Shown piece by piece: positions 36,841-47,200 of a DNA stretch of 64,000 nucleotides. Source of the stretch: Scatophagus argus. Its lineage: Eukaryota; Chordata; Actinopteri; Scatophagidae. The stretch's first letter is position 1. Each line of letters starts with the position of its first letter. The notes beneath the pieces are model-generated. The model was not told the DNA's origin. It did no database searches and saw only the letters and a list, made by a program, of their open reading frames with translations. The position numbers were made by a program, and so were the translations under genes. The stretch is taken from contig NC_058512.1 of NCBI RefSeq assembly GCF_020382885.2, positions 10,256,802 through 10,320,801 of the forward strand. Reading direction: 5' to 3'.

Positions 36841-37963
36841 GTCTTTCGTGAAGCGTCTTGTTTTAGACGTAGGACAGAAGCCATTGACATTAACATTACA
36901 ATATTTTGTCTAAGTATAATATTAATAACATTATAATATTAGAATTTAGAAAAGCCTATGCATATATATGAGATAAACGACTGGCCTCAAATTTATTTTT
37001 GGACCCACAAAAGTAAAAAGTAAACGATAAGTCATGCAAAAATTGAGCTCAAAACTTCCATGAACACAGGAAGAGGTCTGGTTCTAAAACTGAGCTACAA
37101 TGATGCAGTGTTATTGGCAACACACTTTTAGACTCGTGTAAAAGATGGATTTAAGTAAAATGACATATAAACAATTCAACTATTTGAATGTTGTTAAAAC
37201 CATGTTGAAAGTTAGATCAAACTCAGGTTATGTCAATGTAAACAAAACTAAGAGACTTTAACTTCAAGTTTGAAGTTTTTTTTTAAAATAAAACTAGGGG
37301 GCTTTACAGCACCATTGTACCTTTGTCTATCCATTATCACCTGTCTTGTCTGTATGTGCTATACAGGGGCACCTGTGCTGCTTGAAAATTAAAACAAACA
37401 GGTGCCAAGAGAGGCCCACGGCTCATTTTTAAGTCCTAGCAGGTATGTATTTTACACACAACCAATTTTCTTTCCCTAAATGTGTCCTGTCTCTCCATAG
37501 CCACCATAAATCCTTATGTTTCAGTGCTTAGATGCCCTTCATTGAGGAAATCAGTTGCCTTAAATTATTTCTTAGCCAAATGACTGATTTTCCATGACCT
37601 AATATTCAGGTGTTGACACAACCACCAGTTAGTCATATGAAACCACCTGGAATGAGATTTTTTTCTGTTGTCTAGTTTGTGTTAGCGTGAATTCTGTACA
37701 AAACAACCAGGTGTTTACTGAAGTTAAATATTCCTCAAATGATATACAAATAGTCTATGCTTTATACTTTGTATGAATCTCTTGTGTGGAGATTATTATA
37801 GCTTATTTTATAAAAACATTTTATTACCAACTATTTATTAATAAATTATTTTATGTTACAGAACTACAATGTAGGACATAGCTTGTCCACTAGATGGTGC
37901 TGTCTTAACATTTCATAAAACCTCATGCCACTGCTTACGTTCTTTAGATTAGAGTCATAAGCA
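36841..37963. other. Intergenic, nothing coding seen
   Basis: 1.1 kb of AT-rich sequence between the scarb2 promoter and the 3' end of the unnamed gene. The only notable item is a CTCF-like word, CCACTAGATGGTGC (37890-37903 approximately). Confidence 0.5.
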
Positions 37964-37969
37964 TTTATT
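37964..37969 (-). terminator. Poly(A) signal AATAAA after the unnamed two-exon gene
   Basis: Minus-strand AATAAA 72 nt beyond the proposed stop codon at 38041. Confidence 0.4.
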
Positions 37970-38040
37970 TGGTCAAAATGTCATGTTAAAAGGGAAACAC
38001 CTTGGGTAAGCAGACTTACCTTCGAGCAGGTGTCTCTGTG

Positions 38041-38644
38041 TCACTCTGTCCTATGGCTCCCATTTCCTTTGTGTAATTGTTGACAGAGAAATTCCCAAAT
38101 TAAACATTTCAAAGATTCTGTTCACAGAAAACATTTGCCAGGACAGTGTGAATAGGCCACCACAGACTGTGCCTGAATGATATATAATGAGCCCTTTTAT
38201 TGACCAGTAGTTTATTTACTTATTTTTGCCATCTATCGGCTGTAAAATGTATACAGTATATAATTTTATTTTGAATGAATGGATTTGACGACAATCATTC
38301 TGATTAGACAAACACACAGAAAATGAGAAAATGCAGTATATGTAGCATTACCTCATCTTACCCAATAGCATCATTACAACCGTATGGCTCAGACATGTCC
38401 TTACCTGCTGAAATAAGTTTCACTGTAGAGCTGTTGTGACATCGACCCATAGCATTAACAAGTTTGATGACTTGTCTGGCTGACAGTCTGTCTCTTTTAG
38501 AGATGCCACACACTGTTTCTACACATGTAGACCAATTTATCCATAATGAATACTTCACAGCTGATAAACACAGCTGGATAGCGTCTTCTGTAGAGCCGGG
38601 GGAGCTTTGTCCAGTCTGAGGTGCATTATGGGACATGTATGATC
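38041..38644 (-). CDS. Unrecognised gene, last two coding exons (partial or relic)
   Basis: An 80-codon exon at 38644-38405 has a strong acceptor (pyrimidine tract, CCCCCAG) and donor (GCAG|GTAAGG), with phase 1 at both ends. It joins in phase to 38117-38041, which ends in TGA, and AATAAA follows 72 nt later. The first exon encodes a helical, Cys- and Trp-containing segment (DAIQLCLSAVKYSLWINW, then SKRDRLSARQVIKLVNAMG). The second continues SLKCLIWEFLCQQLHKGN. I do not recognise the family. No upstream exon was found between 38645 and the rai14 promoter, where a dispersed repeat occupies most of the space. It may be the tail of a gene that begins farther right inside rai14, or a relic. An alternative donor at about 38366 would change the last residues. 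Confidence 0.35.
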
Positions 38645-38724
38645 CTGGGGGAATCCATAAGGGCAAAAAGTCAGAATATTAAATTAATTTTGATCATTAT
38701 TATAAAAATTGGCCTCTTGCAAAC

Positions 38725-39145
38725 AGTGGTGGAGGAAGTATTCAGATCCTTTGCTTACGTAAAAGTATAAATTCTACACTGTAAAACCTGTTTAAGCAAG
38801 AGTACGAAAACAACTGGGGAAATGTATTTGAAATATTAAAAGTAAAAGTAGACTGCTGTGACTGTAATACTGTTAGGCCTATACGTTATTTTAGTTGATT
38901 ATTATTATTCATAAAATAATAAAATCAGGATTTTACTGTGTGGTTGGCCGAGGTGGATCTCATTCTTAAATATTTTACATACAACTACAACTAATGTTTA
39001 TTTAGTAATTAGCTCATTATTTTCATCATTAAATCACTGAGTATTAATTTGTAAAAAAAAACCCCAAAAACTGTAGAAGTAAAAAGTGGTGAGTATCTCA
39101 GATTAGTACAAGTTACATAAAAGTATCTACTTACATTCAATCACT
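38725..39145. repeat. Decayed teleost dispersed repeat (AGTAAAAGTA type)
   Basis: The left edge reads GTGGTGGAGGAAGTATTCAG and later AAGTAAAAGTAG; the right part has TACATAAAAGTATCTACTTA. I recognise these words from a very common fish repeat. It carries no coding frame. Confidence 0.45.
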
Positions 39146-39499
39146 GCCTGCAATTCCGACGCATTTGTGTCGTTGCATTTAGCGAATAGGCTCCATATTT
39201 TAGCTAATTTATTCGTATTAAGTGAAAATACATCAGCTTGTTTGAAATAAGTGATTGTTATAGAGCAGCTCCCTCCATGTGGAGGTTTGTTGACAGCTCT
39301 CCATTTTTCCTGGCGGGGGGTTTGTGGGGGCTCTTATGACTTGAGGGGCAAGAAAACGAAACATGTGCGCTGTGGTGAATTAATCGAAAAGCTATATTTA
39401 GGTTTAAGAGCGAGAACGGTTCTAATATGTTCTAATTTTTTGTATTCCAGTTCTGCGAGAGTGATGTTGAGGGAAATACTCCTTTAACCGGAACATGAA
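39146..39499. other. Upstream flank of rai14
   Basis: No exon recognised. A 43-codon minus-strand frame from 39390 region downward has no usable donor and is not called. Confidence 0.4.
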
Positions 39500-39846
39500 T
39501 GGGGCACAATGGAGAACAGGAGAGGGCTCGCTCGCTCGCTCCCTCGCGGTCACGAGAGCACTGGGCGAGTGACGTCACTTTCCTGAACCGGGCGCCAGCC
39601 GTTGAGTCCCGAGCGAGAGACAGGCAGGAGTCCGTGAACAACTTTTAATGTATGCGGGCCGAGTCGGGTGAGTGTGTTAGGGGCGCACTGTTTTCCTCTC
39701 CTTTATGCATCCCCCTGCTAGACTTCGCCCGGCTCGTTGTTTTCTCAGCGGTTCGGTAGCTAATCTGTTTTTTTGGCACACAAAACGGTTGTGTGTCAGT
39801 TTCTTTTATGTGTCCACTCCTCCTGCGACTCCCACCACAGAGCCGG
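39500..39846 (+). promoter_or_regulatory. CpG-rich promoter and first non-coding exon of rai14
   Basis: GC- and CpG-rich with GCTCGCTCGCTCGCTC and a perfect CRE. Two strong plus donors follow: GTCGG|GTGAGT at 39667 and AGCCGG|GTAAGT at 39846. Either could end the first non-coding exon of rai14, whose next exon starts at 41158. No TATA box is present. Confidence 0.55.
39570..39577. promoter_or_regulatory. Perfect CRE, TGACGTCA
   Basis: A palindromic full cAMP-response element inside the CpG-rich rai14 promoter, about 90 bp before the first candidate donor. CREB/ATF binding is plausible in such a setting. Confidence 0.5.
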
Positions 39847-41157
39847 GTAAGTGTGTCCAGTCATTTCATATCATAGAAGTAGCCAAGGGTTGGCTGTTTT
39901 GCGAGATGATGGCTGGTCGTCTTTTTCAGAAAAGCCTCATAACTAACTGTTTCCAAGTCTCCGTGGTGAATTAAGCGTCTTGTGAGCGGTCCCGCGGCGC
40001 AGATACAAAGCGACAAATCAGATATTCAAGTGTTTTTGTGTACAGCGATACACGTCGCGCGCAATTGATTACGTTTTTGTGCTAAGCGAGGTGCAGCTTT
40101 ACCCGTGTTTTTGCGTGCATTCAAGCATAGCTTCCATTGTTCGAGGAGCAGCATGCAAATATGCACAGGTAACTACTTGCTCTGAACTGTTTGTATGCGG
40201 CAGTTGACTTTGTGTTCTAATGAAGTTTCAGTAGTAAAGTTTGCTTTCCAGGAGCGAAACATCAACTTCTTATGATATTTCTGTTCATTTTTAAAATAAG
40301 CTTCTGATACTTATAGAGATGTACCCCTTAATTTGTTGTTTTGATCCTGATTGCCATTGATGGGCTGCTTATATCTTACAGTAAATCTGAGAACATTCTC
40401 CTCGTGAATGTGTTAGGCAATACAGGTACAAATCTGAGTTGCTGTAATGTTGCAAGAGGAGTTCAGACGTGGCTGTCGTTAGTGCACCCACTTAAACTAA
40501 TTCCTCCATGTCTGCCAGCATAAAGACTCAGAGTCATTTTAGCTTATTCTTTGTGACTGCAAAACATTAATGAATACACTTTTAGGTATTATTGTTTCAG
40601 GACCTAACTGCCCGTAATAATTGCAAAGAGGCTCAAATAGCTTACACACTGCTCTTGGCTGAAACATAAGCAGACACAGGGACCCTGGAAATAATATTGA
40701 AAAAGTAAGTAAGTAGACTAATTTTGACTGGAATGCTCACAAAGATATTCTTGGGAGTCACTTATTGACAAGGTCATTTGAGGCATGAAAAATTGGAAAC
40801 TGCTCAAGGCAGTCTAGCCGCAAAAATACAGTAAGCACACCTCCCCAAGGGGTCTGTGGGGATTTAAAACATCCTCATAGGAAACAATACAGAGCCGGAT
40901 ACCATTTCCAGCAACAGTTTTAAATTAGAATTGCATGTGGTATGAAATCCATTTCCAAAATGACCATTAGTTGGAGAGGGATAGTTAAAGGCAAGGGTGC
41001 TTCACATTTGTTACAGTTCAAGTAGTGGTGTCACAAAATACTTGATAAGTCTGGTAGTTTACACTTCTTCAGAAACACTAAATCACATTTGAAAAGCAAA
41101 CATCACTGAGGCTGAGCACCTGTGTGTGTGTGTGTGTTTATTTTTTTTTCTTCACAG
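39847..41157 (+). other. 5' UTR intron of rai14
   Basis: CpG-rich at its left end, then AT-rich. It includes an octamer ATGCAAAT at 40153-40160. A (TG)8 tract followed by nine T precedes the acceptor. No coding exon is recognised. Confidence 0.5.
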
Positions 41158-41187
41158 CCTCAACTAAGTGATTGAGTGAGTCACTGC

Positions 41188-41217
41188 ATGGACCGGACTG
41201 AACATGAAGAGCCTTAA
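41188..41217 (+). promoter_or_regulatory. uORF overlapping the rai14 start
   Basis: ATG GAC CGG ACT GAA CAT GAA GAG CCT TAA, nine codons, begins 16 nt before and ends 11 nt after the start of the rai14 frame. Its context has G at +4 but T at -3, whereas the main ATG has A at -3, so leaky scanning is likely. Confidence 0.6.
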
Positions 41218-44200
41218 AGCCAAGTTTAGAAAAACTGATGTAAGTACTGTAGCACATGTTCATGGCTATGTAAAGTGTGTGTGCATGCAGCCATGTGTAT
41301 GTCTTTGTGGCTGAGTCAGTGTCTGTGTATGTGCAGCTGTAGCAGTTGCGGATGATTTATAGCAGATTCTCTCAACCTTGAGGTCAGCGGTACCCCACGG
41401 CTTGAATCGTAATGTCGGTGTAATCCATTTAGAGCTTCCTCCATGCCTTTGTAAACAGAAAAAAAGATTGCAGTTCACAGGTTTAGGGTTGGGTATCAGC
41501 CTTGGTACCTTTAACTGTGCTGACCGAATGGTGTTGGTTCTACAACGTGCCGATTCATGTCAAATCAATTGGTGCCAAGTTTAGGTACTTGAGTCAATAT
41601 TTGAGTCGGGAGTAACTTGCGTGTGAGGCTACATCAGTTCTGAAAACTTAACACACCTCCTGCAATATCTGTAATGCAAAATGCAAAGCTGGCAACACAT
41701 CCAGCCAGTGGAAACACATGGTAAAACACAAAATCAGAAGCTGAAGCTGAAGAGTATACCGTGTTCGATAGCCTGAAAGCCAAGGCCTGTTTGGGTTTGG
41801 GTTGTGTTTGGATTGTCCATCCATACGTCCATCCATGTGTCTGTCCGTCCCATTCTCATAAACACAATATCTTGGGAGCACCTTGAAGGAAATAGATAGA
41901 TTATGTGGTCACTGTGACCTCATGTCCATCCCATTCTTTTGAATGCGATATTCCAGGAACACCTTGACTGTGACGACTATGTTACATTACATTAATGTTA
42001 AACAAAAACCCTTTTCTGATCATTATTCAAGACCACAACACCATTTCTCACATTTGCTCAGATAATGAATTGGTGCTTGAATTGGTGACTGGTTGTGAGA
42101 TTGTGAAGCTCTCTGATGCTGCTGGGTTGAAGATGTGTGTGAAGCATCCATGTTTTAGAATTTGTAGCTTCTTTGCAGCAGCACCTGTATTTGAAGTATT
42201 GTAGTCCACAATAAGCTTATTTGTTTTGCTGATAGTGAGTTTCAGGAGATTGTTGTTGCACCATGCAACAAAGCTCTCTCTCAGCTCTCACTGTTATGAG
42301 TCTGGGTGGACATGGGTGTAAACTTAAACTTGACTAGTGCATGGAGACATACAACTGCAAGGCAGCAATTTTAGTTCACAAATGAAATTACTTCTTTATT
42401 ATTACAGAAAGAGCAAACTACAGTAAAAGTTACCGTTGAGTAGTGAATTGTGGGAACTGACAGCAGTATCCGTTCAAAACTGAACTGTACCCAAACCTAC
42501 TCAATTCCATAGTTTCTTAGCTATAACCAAAGGTGGCATGAGAACTAGAACCTGTGGGATATTGTGTTAACATTATGACACAGACATGTTACGACAGCTT
42601 GGAAGGTGACTGTACAGTGGAATTGGGAATTTTTTTGTGATTAATTCTACAAATGTCTTCAGAGTAGGACTTGATCCTGCTGACTATGAATCAGTCTTTA
42701 GGGAGGAATTTCTTCATATTGGTTCAGTCATTTATTTGGTTTATGATACTCTACACTCACAGGAAGTGAGGCGTCTCCGCAGCGGCTGACTCATCTGTTG
42801 TCACGGTGACCGTAATGACACGGAGCCAAATGCCAGACAGGAAAAATCTGGAGGGTTGCTGAATGAATGGGATAAGTTTTAGAGGATGAAGGGAGTGTCA
42901 GAAGTAGAGGAGTTGGCGAATGGAGAGAAGAATGCCTGCTAAATGAGACATTTGATTTATGTAGACAGTTTCCATGAGATTAGGAGTGTGCAGTGGGGCA
43001 GGATGGTGTGCCCTGTTGTGAGAGGCTGTCCCACAGAGGGAGAATAAGTATTGATGTATGCGGACAGCAAACTCAGATCACCAGAGATCCACGTATAGAT
43101 CATCTTAAATATTCAGTTGTACAGTTTTGTTTATTAAGAATCAGGATGCATCTTCATGAATGTATCTCAGTAGAAAATAATAACATATTATTCCCAGTGT
43201 CTGATTTAATCTTAAACAGCCTGCAATTATACAAGGACCCACAGCCTAATATTAGTAAATTATTGCAAATTCAGTTGGCTATGTGGGACAGTACAATAGT
43301 GTCCATTGTTCGAGAAAATGTTAAGTCCAGCTTTTGGCTGCAAGGCCACAGTAGTTCCTCCTTAGTGTGTAAAATGGATGGTGGCTGTTTTACCTTTACT
43401 GGGTGTCTTCCTGTATTGTTATGGTAAGAGTTGTGAATTTTTTGAGATGGATGCTTCTGGAAATGCTTGTCCTCACTGAAATAGCCAGTCGTAGGCGGCA
43501 TGAGAGAAGAAAGGGAAGAGCAGTGGATGTGAATGTTGCTTAGAAACACGACTGAAGCCATTTGCAGTCATGCATGCCTTTGCAGACCTCACACCCACGT
43601 TCACTGTTGCAGTTTGACTGCTTGGTTGTCTAATAATTTTTTGATTCGTTTTTAATTGTAAAAAATATCATTATCTTCATATCTGTGCATCAATTTGATG
43701 CTGTTTGGAAAAGGAAGCAGCTGAAATGTGCTCTACTGATCTTAGTCTATTTAAAACTGTTCACAGCAGTTTTTTCTGATGTACTAATTCTCTTGCACTA
43801 ACAATGCCCCGGTGTTAATATAATGACAGTCAAGAGGCATTATTGTTTAACTGTGGAGCATTACATCACATGTGTAATAATCGATATGCTGATAAAATCA
43901 TGTTCATTTCAGTGCATGCAGTGTTTCATTTGAAGTCCACCCTCTGTGTAAGCATGTCAGGTTGAGTGTTTTTGTGATAATTTTGTTTGTTTCTGTTCTG
44001 CTCCTGGAAAAGCATATCTAACCAACCTTATTCTGAAATTAGATTACTTTTGGGAAATATGGTACAGTGATGCCCTGATGATACCTTAATAATATCTTTA
44101 ACAAAAAATCTGTAGATACCCTTTTAAAAACTTTCAGTCAAGTGTGCACTCTGTTTTTTATGCAATGAAATCCTGGGTAAGACAGAATCAGCTTTGTGGT

Positions 44201-47200
44201 GCACACGTGCTGATTAAAATTCTTGATCATGATTATTACATGCAAGAAAAGTTTCACCGGCCAGCATGTTTATCCTCTGAGCCAATAGTCATTCCACTGC
44301 TTTTTATAGAAACCCTGAACAACCGTAATAGAAAGAAAATATCTCCTTGGTTCTATTTTAGGCCGTGTGTGTCAGTGACAGATTACCCAGGAATGTTTCC
44401 CCCCCAAAACCAGCCCTTCATTTTTCAAACAAAATAACAGAAACTTAATGCCCTCATAAATAGCTTTTCTATGAAGTTCAGGCATTTCCAGATAATGTGT
44501 AATGGAATCTGTGTTTTAGTGTCAAATCTTTGCTGAAACGCTTCACTTTCAGGATCCTCCTCCAGCCCAGTGAACTGAGTGCATCAGCCAGCCAGACATT
44601 TACTCAAACCCCTCTTCAGCATGAGGCCTAAATAAGGCTGAAATGTTACTGGAGGAGAGAATAAGATGTGTTATTATGTTCCTGTCATATGATACTGGCA
44701 GTGTAATAGCTAAATGTTGACCTGAATGACATGGCCTTCTGTATTTTTGAAATTCATGAATGGTTCATGATTTTAATGTTTTTGTGTTTCTCTACAAAGA
44801 CCAACATAATTCAAACACCCACATACAATGAACTACTTCCTGTTCTGACATGTTTAAATGACATTTCAGCACCAGGGTTTCTTACAATCTTAATTACACT
44901 ATATAGACAAAAGTATTGGAACACTTGACCATGACGCCAGCAGAAACTTAAAAGACGCTGCATCCTAAATACATAGAAATTAATATGGAGTTGGTCTCTC
45001 CTTTGCAGCTATTTCAACTTCCAGTCTTCTGGGAAGGCTTTCCACAAGAACTTTGGAGTGTTTCTGTGGGAATTTTTATCTCTTCATGCAGCAGAGCATT
45101 TGTGAGGGCGAGCGCTGATGTTGGACTAAAAGGCCTGGCTCACAATCTCCGTTCCAGTTCACCCCAAAGGTGTTTGATGGGGTTGATTTCAGGGCTCTGT
45201 GTGCTTTGCGCACAGGGTTGCAGTCATGCTGGAACAGAAAGATTGTATAGAAGCTAGAAGTATAGCATTGTCCCAGATGTCTTGGTATGCTGAAGCATTA
45301 AGGTTTCCCTTCACCAGAAGGAAGGGTCCGAGCCCAACCCCTGAAAAATAGCCCCATACCTCACCTGAATGTAATGATAAAGGTGGATCCCAGTATACTT
45401 TTGCCTATGTATTGTACATCATTCAGGCAAATAATTACTCCACTTGATTTTGACTGCTAGTGTGCAGATCAGCTGAGTTTTATTTAAAATTCTAAAATGA
45501 AAAAAAAAAAAAAAAATCAATGTTGAACTGTTGGAAATGTGTAACTAATTATGTACAAGACATCTAGAACTTTCCATTTGATTCAGTAATAAAGCCGCCA
45601 TAAATCGTGTCTTTGAGTTTGAATATTAAACTCAATCAGGGTGACAGTTACTAAGAGGGAGATAAAGAATACGTACAAGACCAGATTGTGCCATACAGTC
45701 TTACTGCCAGCTAATAAATGACTTAGCCTCTGATAAACACATAAGCACATGTACTTTATGTCATGTGTGGAGCTCAAACCTGCATTTTTATATTGAGATG
45801 GATGGTTTTTTGTCTGGCGGTCCTTTGGTGGTTGGTGGTTATTTTTTCTGTTTTATTTCTCCTTTGAGCATGCTCAGACTGTGTTTAATGCCTGCATGCA
45901 TACCAGTTTTCTCCAGGATAAGAAGTTAAATGTTTTATCCAATTTTTATAGATGCTTATACTTAACAAATGTTTAGGTTTAGAAGGTTAAGTTACGGTCT
46001 TCCCCAAAGTATAGCACAGGGCAAGAGCCCTATGCTGTACCTGCAGAAAGGAACATGCACACCACATATGCACCCATTTGTCATTGTGCTAATGCTGGTA
46101 GTTTTTGTACTTTAAGGGATGATCGAGGCAGTAGGCTGTCTGGACTTTGTCACTAATATGCATTGAAATGAAACAAGCAGGGATGCATTAACATTTACTG
46201 TTCTTGATGCTTTGCAGCTTCAAATCCATCTCTGTTGTTGTATGTATGTTTGACTATAGAAATACAACGCAAAGCATCTTAAAACTGCACAGCCAGGCAG
46301 ACTTAGCAGAATGTGTCACCAGGTTAAGTAGATCAGCTTTCTCAAATGCTGCACTGTGCTGTGAGGATAAGTAGTGTGAAAACGCTGCCTACTCTTAACG
46401 TGCTCATGCATTCCCAACCTCAATATTAAACTGCTTTAGTGCTGCACTAAAGATTAACTATGAACACAACTGAATGTGTCATTCTCTCACAAATTATGCA
46501 GCAATGGTAATAACAGTATTCTGTTCTGCACCAGGGGCCCCCGTGGCTGTGTTGTGGTCTGACTTTTTCCACATTAAATCTGACCACCAAAATTCTGTGC
46601 ATGCCTCTACCTAAAACGGAGCAGAACCAGTGCTGCTTTGTCAGACTTAGTGAGCAGGTGTGTTGTTATGCAGGGTCGAAGTGAATCAGAGGAATTCTTC
46701 AGAGTGTGTGTGTGTGTTCCGAAATGGTGGCATGTCTCCCTGCTAGACTTGACGTCTGCATTTGAGTGTTGTTTCTGTTTGTCTGTGTCTGCCTGAATAC
46801 GTCTTTGGAATACATCATTGACATTTTGGGATTCACTTGTGGATCATGTCGGCTAAGCCTGTTTGGCCAAACAGTCAGTATAATGAGGGAGGTTCTGTGT
46901 GTGTGTGTGTGTGTGTGTGTGAGCGAGCAGTGTTTAAGACAAGCAGACGGTGTAATCTGGTTTCTGGGAATTGGGTTGGCGAACGGCCACTCTGAGACTT
47001 ACAGGCATTCTACTTCAGCCATGTCTGAACACTCAGCTGTTAGAAATGGTTTTGCTATGGCCTGCACTGATATTGTCAAAAAGAATAATTCTCGTTGATG
47101 TGCCCTTATGTATTTAGTGTGAATTCAATTCAACCACTTCAGTTTCACTTTATTTTGAGGGGTGCCCACAACCTTTGTAAAGTAAGATGTGATAAAAATG

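Noticed and set aside
39250-39400. Minus-strand 43-codon frame with an ATG near the rai14 promoter as first exon of the unnamed gene
   Set aside because: No splice donor before its stop codon, so it cannot join the exon at 38644.
43000-43427. 144-codon plus-strand frame in the rai14 intron
   Set aside because: Longest frame in the intron, but its composition, lack of recognisable motifs and lack of splice signals fit chance.
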